This document shows positions 1 through 7,122 of a stretch of 15,866 bases of DNA, in pieces. The translations under genes were made by a program, and so were the position numbers. The notes beneath the pieces were generated by a model. The model was given only the letters and a program-made list of their open reading frames with translations. It made no database searches and had not been told where the DNA came from. The DNA comes from an uncultured Desulfotignum sp. (GTDB taxonomy: Bacteria; Desulfobacterota; Desulfobacteria; Desulfobacterales; Desulfobacteraceae). The stretch lies in NCBI GenBank assembly GCA_937951975.1, contig CALGAJ010000229.1:1-15866 (forward strand). Direction: 5' to 3'. The first letter of the stretch is position 1. The number at the start of each line of letters is the position of its first letter.

Positions 1-2538
1 GCCGTGGTGAATCACGTCATGGTCGATCCCCGGGAAATAAGGGGCCGTGTACCGGTCATACCAGGGCATGATCTGTTTGAGCACAAAATTGCAGTGGCGG
101 ATCATGTCCTTGTTCAGGCGGACTTTCAGGCCCAGTTCTTCCTCGATGTAGGCGGCCGTGGACAGCACCTCGCCCTGGCCGTACCAGCGCACGGCAGCCC
201 CAATGGCCGTGTCCACGATATGGGCCCCGGCCTTGGCCGCCGCCCCCACCGCCGGGACAAACAAGCCGTCCGTGCAGTGGCGGTGATAATGGAGCACCAG
301 GTCCGGGTACTGTTTTCGGATCGCAGTCACCAGAGCGGCAATGAACCGGGGCGGGCACACGCCGGCCATGTCCTTGAGGCCCAGAATAAACAGGGAACAG
401 GCTTTTTGGGCGGATACGCCGGCCACATCCGCAGCCTGCCGGATGATTTCCTCCACCACCCCCATGTAATGATTCACATCAAACCCTTGGGCCCAGGACA
501 AAGACACGGCCGGCTGCCACACATTGCCCCGGGAGTTCATCACCACCTCGGCCAGGGGCCGCATATTATCGATATGATTGAGGAAATCAAAACACCGCAC
601 AATGTCATGGTGCTCGCAGATGAATTCACTGGTGAACTGCATCAGATTCCCTGGCTGGGGTTTGTACCCCAGAAGATTGGTGGACCGCACCAGGATCTGC
701 TTGGGTGTCAACGGCGCGAACTGGTCCCACATTCTGGCTTCATTGAACGGATAGGTCATATTGGCCATCATGGCCACATGAAAATGGGCTCCGCCCCCGT
801 TTTCCAGGGAGAAAAACCCGCACCGGTCCAGATACGGCCCCATGAGTTTGTCTTCGGCCAGGCGGAACCGGTTTCCGGAGTTGGACTGGGTGATGTCCCG
901 GGCCGTGGTGTCTGAAAAATGAACGATTCCGGAATCCCGGACATAATTGATCAACGCCTTTCGATCGCCCCGGGGATACGGACCGGACGACGGAAGCGGG
1001 GGCAGGGCCGGCAGCACCGGATTGAACACTCCCACCCGCTTGTCGGAACCCCCCCGGTAGTCGGACAGCTGAACATGGGGATTGTAGCCCATGGCGGAGA
1101 TTTCCGCCATCAGCCTTGACAGCCGAAGCGCTTCGGACTCACTGTCCTGATACCGCATCAGCCCCGGTGTTTTCTCCACAAACCGGGTGTCATACTCACC
1201 GGATCTGAACACGGGATCCGCAACAATTTTCAGGTGAAACGGGATGGTGGTTTTCAGCCCGCCGATGACATATTCCTTCAACGCCCGGTTCATCACCGCC
1301 ATGGTTTTTTCCCAGGAATCCCCGTGGGCGATGAGCAACGAGGCAGCGGAATCATAGTTGGAGGGAAATTCATACCCGCCGGCAATACAGGAATCCAGCC
1401 GGACCCCGGGACCCCCCGGTGAGATATACCGCACAATATGGCCGGCATTGGGGGCAAAATCGTTTCTGGGGTCTTCACAATTGATGCGCACCTGCAGGGC
1501 ATGGGCCACGGGCCGGGTTTTTTCCTCCGTGAACCGCAGGCGGGACCCGAACGCCACGGCGATCTGCTCTTCCACCAGGTCGATGCCGTACCGGCATTCG
1601 GTGATGCCGTGCTCCACCTGAAGCCTTGTATTCACCTCGATGAGATAGGGATTCTGGTCTTCATCCACCAGAAACTCCACCGTGGCCAGGGAATAATACC
1701 CCACCGCCGCCACCAGGGCTTTGGCATAGTTCTTGAGCCGTTGCCGCAGTTCTTCGGTCATCTTGGGCCAGGGGGACGGGGTGATCTCCACCAGTTTCTG
1801 GTGGTTCCGCTGGACCGTGCAGTCCCGTTCGTCAAAGGCGAACACATTGCCGTGCTGGTCCGCGATCACCTGGATTTCGATGTGCCGCACCGAGGTGAGC
1901 AGTTTTTCCACATAGATTCTGGGATTGCCAAAGGATGCCTGGGCCAGGACCGCCGCCTTGGAAAACGCGGTTTCCAGCTGGTCCATATCATAGATTTCAT
2001 AGATCCCCCGGCCCCCGCCGCCGCCCTCGGCCTTGAGCATGACCGGCAGCCCCATCTCCAAAGCGATCTCCCTGGCTTCCGCCACTTCCACGGCATCTGT
2101 TGAACCGGGCACCACCGGCACGTTCAGTTTCCGGGCCAGTTCCCTGACTTTCACCTTGTTCCCCAGAAGGGTCATGGGTTCGGTGGGCGGACCGATGAAC
2201 AAGATCCCTTTTTCCGCGCATTTTTTGGGAAAACCGGCATCTTCGGAAGCAAATCCCCATCCGGGGTGCACCGCCACCACATCCTGCTCTTTGGCCAGTT
2301 TCAAAATATGATCGATATCCAGATATGCCCGGGGATTTTCCCCTAACAGAATCAGTTCCTGCGCACCGGAGGTGAACGGGGCGGTTTTGTCCACGTCGGT
2401 CACGGTCAGGACCGGCACCGCCATGAGTTCCTCCCGGATGGAACGGATAATCCGCCGGGCCGTGATCCCGCGGTTGGCCACCAGGATTTTTCTGCCCTTT
2501 ACCGCTTCCACCACCTGTTCAAATGTTTTTGCTTCCAT
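1..2538 (-). CDS. pyc: Biotin carboxylase-carboxyltransferase, pyruvate carboxylase-like (partial)
   Basis: This is the first 846 residues of a single-chain biotin enzyme; the remainder, where a biotin-carrier domain is expected, lies beyond position 1. Residues about 15-460 are a biotin carboxylase: ATP-grasp Gly-rich loop KAEGGGGGRG (169-178), ERDCTVQRNHQK (237-248), EVNTRLQVEH (301-310) and RINCEDP (351-357). Residues about 535-846 are a pyruvate-carboxylase-type carboxyltransferase: DTTARDITQS (543-552), LVRSTN (616-621), LKDMAG (721-726) with K722 at the carbamylated-lysine position, and H752/H754 as metal ligands exactly 30 and 32 residues later, as in pyruvate carboxylase. Q551 and R618 align with the pyruvate-binding Gln and Arg. 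Oddities: ANRGITARR replaces the usual ANRGEIA-type start, and HRHC replaces HTHD. The ATG at 2538 has AAGGAG seven bases upstream and lies 22 nt after the biotin ligase gene. The reaction is likely ATP-dependent carboxylation of pyruvate to oxaloacetate in the cytoplasm; a different 2-oxoacid or acyl substrate is possible. Confidence 0.85.
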   Translation of the reverse strand, partial: MEAKTFEQVVEAVKGRKILVANRGITARRIIRSIREELMAVPVLTVTDVDKTAPFTSGAQELILLGENPRAYLDIDHILKLAKEQDVVAVHPGWGFASEDAGFPKKCAEKGILFIGPPTEPMTLLGNKVKVRELARKLNVPVVPGSTDAVEVAEAREIALEMGLPVMLKAEGGGGGRGIYEIYDMDQLETAFSKAAVLAQASFGNPRIYVEKLLTSVRHIEIQVIADQHGNVFAFDERDCTVQRNHQKLVEITPSPWPKMTEELRQRLKNYAKALVAAVGYYSLATVEFLVDEDQNPYLIEVNTRLQVEHGITECRYGIDLVEEQIAVAFGSRLRFTEEKTRPVAHALQVRINCEDPRNDFAPNAGHIVRYISPGGPGVRLDSCIAGGYEFPSNYDSAASLLIAHGDSWEKTMAVMNRALKEYVIGGLKTTIPFHLKIVADPVFRSGEYDTRFVEKTPGLMRYQDSESEALRLSRLMAEISAMGYNPHVQLSDYRGGSDKRVGVFNPVLPALPPLPSSGPYPRGDRKALINYVRDSGIVHFSDTTARDITQSNSGNRFRLAEDKLMGPYLDRCGFFSLENGGGAHFHVAMMANMTYPFNEARMWDQFAPLTPKQILVRSTNLLGYKPQPGNLMQFTSEFICEHHDIVRCFDFLNHIDNMRPLAEVVMNSRGNVWQPAVSLSWAQGFDVNHYMGVVEEIIRQAADVAGVSAQKACSLFILGLKDMAGVCPPRFIAALVTAIRKQYPDLVLHYHRHCTDGLFVPAVGAAAKAGAHIVDTAIGAAVRWYGQGEVLSTAAYIEEELGLKVRLNKDMIRHCNFVLKQIMPWYDRYTAPYFPGIDHDVIHHG

Positions 2539-2560
2539 ATCATACTCCTTGATGCATAAA

Positions 2561-3322
2561 TCATGTCACCCTGGGGGTGACGGTTCCCGAACGGATGTGA
2601 ACAATGCCTTTGTTTGTTCTGACCTCAAGCCGACCCTGGTCATCCACCCCCAGAACAATGGCGGGACCATCAAAAATTTTGGTATGTTCCAGCACGACCG
2701 GTTCATTTTTCCATGCCAGAACGGTATTCACTTCCCGAACGACGGCGGCCGGGTCTGCTGTCAACGCAGAGAACCGATCCAGAATGGTTTTCAGAAAACA
2801 TTGCCATATGTCAAAAAGAGGTAACTCTACACCAGAACTGTTCAAACTTCCAGCCGGCAGATGAAAAAAATGTTCCATCACACTGTTTTCAGGGGCATCC
2901 TGAATATTCATACCGATTCCAGCCATGAAAACCCCCTTCTTTTCTTCAATGAGGATGCCCCCGGCCTTTCGGTCATGAATCAGAATATCGTTGGGCCATT
3001 TGACAGTGGCTGACACTTGAAGCTCCCTCAGTGCCCGGATCAGGGGAAGGGCCATTGCCATGGACAACAGCGGCCCTGACAGTGCAGCCGTGCCAGGCAA
3101 CCGAAGTGTGACCGCCAGACTGCCGGGCACGGACACCCAGACCCGTCCCTGGCGTCCTCTGGCCCGGGTCTGGGCATGGGCCAGGATCCAGGCATATTCA
3201 GGAAATTGGTTCCGGGCATACAGGTCCCAGGCCAGATCCATGGTGGAATCACAGACAGAACTGACAAATCCCGGACATCCGCAGCAATGTACCGGTTTCA
3301 CATCGGACAAATCAAACACCAT
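2561..3322 (-). CDS. birA: Biotin-protein ligase, monofunctional (no HTH domain)
   Basis: 253 residues. Expected to activate biotin with ATP and attach it to the lysine of a biotin-carrier domain; the adjacent carboxylase is the obvious substrate. Visible motifs: DST (25-27) near the start, RARGRQGRVW (53-62) for the biotinyl-AMP loop, KWPND (108-112), KAGGILIEE (119-127) and GIGMNI (135-140), followed by a small C-terminal beta domain (about 205-253). The N-terminal winged helix of bifunctional BirA is absent, so it should not repress biotin genes. The start is fixed by an in-frame TGA directly before the ATG at 3322; the upstream Shine-Dalgarno is poor, which may mean translational coupling to the gene 40 nt upstream. 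The N-terminal cluster HCCGC (12-16) is unusual, and I can assign it no role. The family call is secure. Confidence 0.92.
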   Translation of the reverse strand: MVFDLSDVKPVHCCGCPGFVSSVCDSTMDLAWDLYARNQFPEYAWILAHAQTRARGRQGRVWVSVPGSLAVTLRLPGTAALSGPLLSMAMALPLIRALRELQVSATVKWPNDILIHDRKAGGILIEEKKGVFMAGIGMNIQDAPENSVMEHFFHLPAGSLNSSGVELPLFDIWQCFLKTILDRFSALTADPAAVVREVNTVLAWKNEPVVLEHTKIFDGPAIVLGVDDQGRLEVRTNKGIVHIRSGTVTPRVT

Positions 3323-3362
3323 TCAAAACCCGCCCCAGCATTTATAACTCGTTTTTAAAGGG

Positions 3363-4862
3363 TCATTTTTTCTTCTGATGGTCTTTACCCAGGTGAAAAT
3401 TGATCCAGGAAGAGGTGTTGTTCAATTCCCACATGCGGGGAGGGACAAAATCCTTTGCCAGGGTATCTGCCTTGTTGACGTGATTCAGGCGTTTATATGC
3501 CCGGACCCAGACACATTCCCGGTCCGGGTACACCTCGCAGAAACCGTCCCGACTCCCGCCGCAGGCCCCGTTGCGGGTATGCTTGGGACAACCGGATTCC
3601 GGACACAGAAACGCCACATGCTGGATGGCGCAGTCTCCGCAGCTTTGACAGGACAGGACCGGTTTTTTCACCGGATCTTCCACCAGAAGCTTGAACCATT
3701 TTGCCCGGTGGTTTTTATTCATCACATCCGCGGCTTTCCGATAAAACGGTGCCAGGGGATGTTTTTTTTCAAAAAAATGGCGGTGCGCTGTTTTGAGAAC
3801 CCGATAAGGCAGATGTTCCCGGATCTGCTCCTTGATCCGGTCCAGCGGCCGGGGAGGGGGTTTTGGCGGATCCGTGGACCGGTACAGGTAAAACCCGTTT
3901 CCGGTTTCATATTCAAACTCTTTCTCGGAGGGGTCCCATCCCTGCTTTTCCAGCTCTTCCATGCGGTCCAGAATCCGGCCCACTGTATTGAAACTCTTGT
4001 GAATACCGCCGATGTGAATGCCCCGGTATCCCATCTTTTTGAGCATCACCCCCAGGCGGGCCGCCCGGTCAATGGAATATTTCAGCCCGGTGCGGGGATC
4101 CTGCCATTGCTGAATCACCCGGTTGTACAGATCATCTCCGATGTAGGCCCCCGGCACCCGGCACCGGTTCATGGCCCGGGCTGACCGGGGGCTCAACAGA
4201 TAGACCGAAGCCATGACCGCCGGTTTGCCGTTCTGCTGTTTCAGATATGTCATCAGTTCTTTGAATTTCTCCACATCATACCCCAGCTGGGTAATGAGAA
4301 ACGAGGCCCCGGCCATGATCTTTTTATCCAGTTTGCGATACTGGGCATGGGATTCGGCTTCCGTGGTCTTGAATGGAGAGATGGCGCACCCGGTGAAAAA
4401 TCCGTCCGGATCACCAGCCGCATACAGCCGGTGATTGAGCTGCTGAAGCATGGCGGTCAGAATCACGGAATCAAAATCAAATACCGGTTTTCCCTGTCCC
4501 CCGAACCCTTTTCCCGAATAATCGCCGGTCAGTGCCAGGATGTTTTTCATGCCCATGCGGGCCAGCTGCAAGGCCCGGCTTTCCATCCCCACCCGGTTCA
4601 AATCCCGGCAGGTGAAATGCACGATCACGTCCAGGCCATAGGCAAATATTTCAGATCCCAGCACATCCGGGCTCAATGATGGATTGCCGCCGGGGTTGTC
4701 CGTAATGGACACTGCGGAGATCCGGCCATCGGCAAATCCGTCCCTGGCAATTCCCTTGAGCGTGTCCGTATTCCGCCCCTTGGATTCCCGGCCGGGAACC
4801 AGTTCCAGGGTCACAACAAAATTTTTCGGATTCATGAGCTCATCTTCGAAAATCCTCAGCAT
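3363..4862 (-). CDS. metF: Methylenetetrahydrofolate reductase with C-terminal MetV-like Cys-rich domain
   Basis: 499 residues, far longer than a plain MetF (about 300). Residues about 13-300 are the flavin-dependent TIM barrel: TLELVPG (18-24) with the catalytic-type Glu, TDNPGGNP (54-61), HFTCRDLNR (82-90) and LALTGD (109-114). Residues about 385-460 hold eight cysteines (405, 408, 411, 420, 425, 434, 442, 450), matching the Cys-rich MTHFR C-terminal/MetV type of module that in acetogens is a separate iron-sulfur subunit. The enzyme interconverts methylene-THF and methyl-THF in the methyl branch of the Wood-Ljungdahl pathway; in a sulfate reducer it may run oxidatively on methyl groups from demethylation. 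The ATG at 4862 has AAGGAA about six bases upstream; a later ATG (residue 10) has a worse Shine-Dalgarno. It is first in the run with the biotin ligase and carboxylase genes (40 and 22 nt gaps). The electron partner is unknown. Confidence 0.9.
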   Translation of the reverse strand: MLRIFEDELMNPKNFVVTLELVPGRESKGRNTDTLKGIARDGFADGRISAVSITDNPGGNPSLSPDVLGSEIFAYGLDVIVHFTCRDLNRVGMESRALQLARMGMKNILALTGDYSGKGFGGQGKPVFDFDSVILTAMLQQLNHRLYAAGDPDGFFTGCAISPFKTTEAESHAQYRKLDKKIMAGASFLITQLGYDVEKFKELMTYLKQQNGKPAVMASVYLLSPRSARAMNRCRVPGAYIGDDLYNRVIQQWQDPRTGLKYSIDRAARLGVMLKKMGYRGIHIGGIHKSFNTVGRILDRMEELEKQGWDPSEKEFEYETGNGFYLYRSTDPPKPPPRPLDRIKEQIREHLPYRVLKTAHRHFFEKKHPLAPFYRKAADVMNKNHRAKWFKLLVEDPVKKPVLSCQSCGDCAIQHVAFLCPESGCPKHTRNGACGGSRDGFCEVYPDRECVWVRAYKRLNHVNKADTLAKDFVPPRMWELNNTSSWINFHLGKDHQKKK

Positions 4863-4901
4863 GACCGTTCCTTTTTGTCTGAATCATTGCGTGGAAAATA
4901 T

Positions 4902-4933
4902 TTTATATATCACACCCTTGGTTTTCAGTCCAA
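4902..4933 (-). promoter_or_regulatory. Possible promoter of the metF-birA-pyc unit
   Basis: On the minus strand TTGGAC (4928-4933) is followed after 18 bases by TATATA (4904-4909), in an AT-rich stretch about 40 bases before the metF start. The match to sigma-70 hexamers is moderate, and no better pair was seen between here and the divergent gene. Confidence 0.35.
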
Positions 4934-4955
4934 ATACTGTTTCACGTCAATTTAA

Positions 4956-4994
4956 AAAAAACAGGGGTTACTCTTATATTTTCATTTCAACCCC
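4956..4994 (-). terminator. Terminator-like hairpin upstream of metF, minus strand
   Basis: Read on the minus strand, GGGGTT (4989-4994) can pair with AACCCC (4964-4969), followed by TG and a run of eight T. The same CCCC can instead pair in a longer-range 9-bp stem between AAACAGGGG (5020-5028) and CCCCTGTTT (4959-4967). It may stop stray leftward transcription or act as an attenuator if metF transcripts start further upstream. No known riboswitch consensus was recognised. Confidence 0.35.
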
Positions 4995-5035
4995 GGCAGT
5001 TTATTCCTTTCGCTGATGTCCCCTGTTTAATTTAA

Positions 5036-5063
5036 TTGACAATTTTAATTGTTTCCGTAAAAT
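5036..5063 (+). promoter_or_regulatory. Promoter with embedded palindromic operator for the flavoprotein-marR pair
   Basis: TTGACA (5036-5041), a 16-base spacer and TAAAAT (5058-5063) form a strong sigma-70-like promoter. The perfect inverted repeat ACAATT-TT-AATTGT (5039-5052) starts inside the -35 box and fills most of the spacer. This is where a MarR-type dimer would block polymerase, and a marR gene lies in the same transcript. AGGAGAAA precedes the start codon at 5095. Confidence 0.6.
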
Positions 5064-5094
5064 AACCCAACCAAGCGCTAACAGGAGAAACCAA

Positions 5095-5541
5095 ATGAAC
5101 ATTTTAACCTTGCTGGGCAGTGCCCGGAAAAAAGGAAATACCGCCACGGCCCCGGGATGTGTCCAGAAAGACGATGTCCCCGCAATTCTGGAACAAATGA
5201 CCGGTGCGGATCTGACCCTTTTTGCCTCCCCTTTGTATTTCTGGGGTGTGAGTGCTCAGCTCAAAGCGGTGATAGACCGGACTTACGGCCTGTATACCCG
5301 GTACCATGAAGCCGACCATGCCTCTTTGCTGGAAGGACGCGGTCAGGCTTTTTTAATGACCGGCGCCGGTGGAAGGGACAACAATGCGGAAGGGGCTTTC
5401 ACCGCGTTCAAACGGATGCAGAATCCCCACAAAACCCATTATGCCGGCGAATGGTATATCGGTAACTGTACCACACCGTCGGATATGCCCCTGTCCATGA
5501 AAGAAACGGCCTTGAACTTTGCACGGCAGATCTGTGAGTGA
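5095..5541 (+). CDS. Flavodoxin-fold (NADPH-dependent FMN reductase-like) protein, internally shortened
   Basis: 148 residues. The N-terminus MNILTLLGSARKKGNT is the FMN phosphate loop of the NADPH-FMN-reductase/iron-sulfur-flavoprotein group, and SPLYFWGVSAQLKAVIDRT (54-72) is the flavin-contacting second motif. In family members these are separated by roughly 65-75 residues containing a helix, a strand and often a Cys cluster; here GNT (14-16) is followed within a few residues by GCVQKDDV, so about 40-50 residues look deleted in frame. The promoter, AGGAGAAA Shine-Dalgarno and reading frame are intact, so it may still be expressed, but whether it folds or binds FMN is doubtful. It overlaps or abuts the marR gene, a common pairing of flavin reductases with their regulators. 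It could be a decaying gene or a real minimal variant. Confidence 0.7.
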   Translation: MNILTLLGSARKKGNTATAPGCVQKDDVPAILEQMTGADLTLFASPLYFWGVSAQLKAVIDRTYGLYTRYHEADHASLLEGRGQAFLMTGAGGRDNNAEGAFTAFKRMQNPHKTHYAGEWYIGNCTTPSDMPLSMKETALNFARQICE

Positions 5542-5543
5542 CC

Positions 5544-6056
5544 ATGGAAAACAAAATCAGCATGCAGATAACCATGCGGCTGCGGCAGATTATTCAGGAA
5601 ATGTCCCGGCATTCCAAACAACTGCAGGAAAAATATAAAATTACGCTGCCTCAGCTGATCTGTCTCAATGAAATCGCTGATCACGGGCCCATTGCCATCG
5701 GCGCGTTGACTCAGATCGTTTTTATCAACAATTCCACGGTCACCGGCATCATCGACCGCCTGGAGCGCCGGAATCTGGTTCAGCGGGTGAGAATCAGCAA
5801 AGACCGGCGCCAGGTTCATGTGGAAATCACCCAGGCCGGCAGAAATTTTCTTGAAAATGCGCCAACACCCATCCACCACCGATTTATGGAAAAACTGGAA
5901 AAAATGAATCCCAGGGATGTATCCGTGCTCATGTGGGGGCTTGAACTTTTAGTAGACATGCTGGCCCGGACCGATCCGGACGCACCTTCTCCGAATCCGC
6001 CGCCACATCTCATTGACGCGGATGACGACATTTCAGTACCCAACGGAAATATCTAA
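5544..6056 (+). CDS. MarR-family transcriptional regulator
   Basis: 170 residues from the ATG at 5544. An alternative GTG at 5538 overlaps the preceding TGA and adds two residues; I prefer the ATG because GTGAG lies just upstream of it. The winged helix-turn-helix spans residues about 34-98: LPQLICLNEIADHGPIAIG, the recognition-helix region NNSTVTGIIDRLERRNLV (62-79) and the wing RISKDRRQVHVEIT (83-96). Flanking helices (about 5-30 and 105-142) form the usual dimer interface. The last 25 residues are Pro/Asp rich and probably disordered. These proteins bind palindromes as dimers and release DNA on binding small molecules. The palindrome in the promoter at 5036-5063 is the likely target, so autorepression together with the flavoprotein gene is inferred. 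No obvious redox-sensing cysteine is present; C40 is the only Cys. Confidence 0.9.
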   Translation: MENKISMQITMRLRQIIQEMSRHSKQLQEKYKITLPQLICLNEIADHGPIAIGALTQIVFINNSTVTGIIDRLERRNLVQRVRISKDRRQVHVEITQAGRNFLENAPTPIHHRFMEKLEKMNPRDVSVLMWGLELLVDMLARTDPDAPSPNPPPHLIDADDDISVPNGNI

Positions 6057-6081
6057 CCGGAAAAATTTTTACCCCATTGAC

Positions 6082-6158
6082 TTGACAAAACCCTTTCATC
6101 AGTGGTATTTATTTATAAATATATTTTGAATAGAAAATATTTTACTGCATAAATACCA
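6082..6158 (+). promoter_or_regulatory. AT-rich promoter region with nested palindromes
   Basis: TTGACA (6082-6087) is followed after 18 bases by TATTTA (6106-6111), preceded by TG in the extended -10 position. This lies in a 10-bp inverted repeat, TGGTATTTAT (6103-6112) with ATAAATACCA (6149-6158), which encloses a second one, ATATTTT (6121-6127) with AAAATAT (6134-6140). It is the likely control region of the methyltransferase-mttB-like operon. The -10 match is only fair, and the regulator is unknown. Confidence 0.45.
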
Positions 6159-6161
6159 AAA

Positions 6162-6227
6162 TGAAACCTTCATGAATCTACAGCACCCGGTTTTCTGCCG
6201 GTTTATCCTGCTGGAGGTGCGGTTTCA
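6162..6227 (+). promoter_or_regulatory. Potentially structured 5' leader of unknown class
   Basis: Complementary segments nest in order: TGAAACC (6162-6168) with GGTTTCA (6221-6227); GCACC (6183-6187) with GGTGC (6216-6220); inside, the hairpin CCGG-7 nt-CCGG (6187-6201) and possibly TCC-4 nt-GGA (6206-6215). It lies between the putative promoter and the start codon at 6292. No cobalamin, SAM, SAH, THF or glycine riboswitch consensus was recognised, and no terminator follows, so any control would be translational or by RNA stability. Chance pairing is not excluded. Confidence 0.3.
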
Positions 6228-6291
6228 TACCCGGCCCCACCCATTCGGTCGGAATTTATTAACATAAATCTCAACCACGGGAGAAATAAAG

Positions 6292-7053
6292 ATGAAAGAA
6301 TTTTCATTTGTTTTACCAGAAGTCGATAAAGCCGATCAGGGTAAAGAGAAAATTATCGTCACCTACCAAGGGGAAACCCGAGAGCTGCTCACCCATGATT
6401 ACGGGGAAATCTACAAAATACCCGGTCTCTATGAAAACCTGTTCTACGACACCCTGGCCTGTCAGTCGCCCCAGGTCGTGTGCGGGCTTCTGGAAAAAGC
6501 CATGGACGGCAGCGATTCTGATTCACAGGACCGGGTGGCCCTGGATGTCGGGGCCGGCAACGGCATGGTGGGAGAAGAACTGGCAAAAATCGGTTTTAAC
6601 ACCATAATCGGTGTGGATATTATTGAAGAGGCGGTCGAAGCCACCTTACGGGACCGTCCCGGCATCTATGATGACTATTTTATCGAAGATCTCACAGATC
6701 TGCCTGAAAAGGTGGAACAAAAAATTCTTGAAAAAGATCCCAACTGCATGTCCATCGTGGCGGCCTTAGGGTTTGACGACATTCCACCGGAAGCCTTTGC
6801 CAGTGCGTATAACCTGATTTCCGAAAACGGTTGGGTCGCATTCAATATCAAAGATGAATTCCTTCAGGATGATCACCCGTCCGGATTTTCAAAACTCATC
6901 GATGAGATGGTGGCCTCGGATATCATGGAAATTGTTGAAAAAGAACGCTATCAGCACCGGCTGTGCCTGGACGGCACACCATTGAACTATTATGCGGTGG
7001 TGGGAAAAAAGCAGGAACCTGTTTCCGACACCTTCATGGCGCAATATCAATAA
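6292..7053 (+). CDS. Class I SAM-dependent methyltransferase, substrate unknown
   Basis: 253 residues, cytoplasmic, with no signal peptide or membrane segment. Motif I is LDVGAGNGMVG (84-94), followed by the acidic end of the second strand in IGVDI (106-110); FDDIPPEAFASA and LISENGWVAFNIKDEF (161-190) fit the later strands of the Rossmann-type fold. About 80 residues precede motif I, including a hydrophilic stretch (DGSDSDSQD, 72-80), and the C-terminal part lacks a recognisable substrate motif. GGGAGAAATAAAG ends just before the ATG. It is followed after 69 nt by an MttB-family gene on the same strand, and the two share a downstream terminator, so they are probably co-transcribed. A SAM methyltransferase beside a corrinoid demethylase could act on the same compound or on a protein partner. 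I do not recognise a specific substrate family. Confidence 0.85.
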   Translation: MKEFSFVLPEVDKADQGKEKIIVTYQGETRELLTHDYGEIYKIPGLYENLFYDTLACQSPQVVCGLLEKAMDGSDSDSQDRVALDVGAGNGMVGEELAKIGFNTIIGVDIIEEAVEATLRDRPGIYDDYFIEDLTDLPEKVEQKILEKDPNCMSIVAALGFDDIPPEAFASAYNLISENGWVAFNIKDEFLQDDHPSGFSKLIDEMVASDIMEIVEKERYQHRLCLDGTPLNYYAVVGKKQEPVSDTFMAQYQ

Positions 7054-7122
7054 CAGAATCGATTATCAGCGGTCCACCGTATTAACAGAACCGTCCTAAA
7101 ACCAAAAATGGGAGAAATCTTT

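Noticed and set aside
4..915. A 303-codon plus-strand open frame at the left edge
   Set aside because: It is antisense to the carboxyltransferase domain of the carboxylase, whose motifs read clearly on the minus strand.
6172..6267. A 31-codon ORF in the leader of the SAM methyltransferase gene
   Set aside because: It has no Shine-Dalgarno sequence and overlaps the predicted paired segments; a His-containing leader peptide is conceivable but unsupported.
6162..6291. A cobalamin or SAM riboswitch upstream of the methyltransferase operon
   Set aside because: Such control would fit the genes, but none of the conserved boxes of those classes could be found; only unnamed complementary segments are reported.
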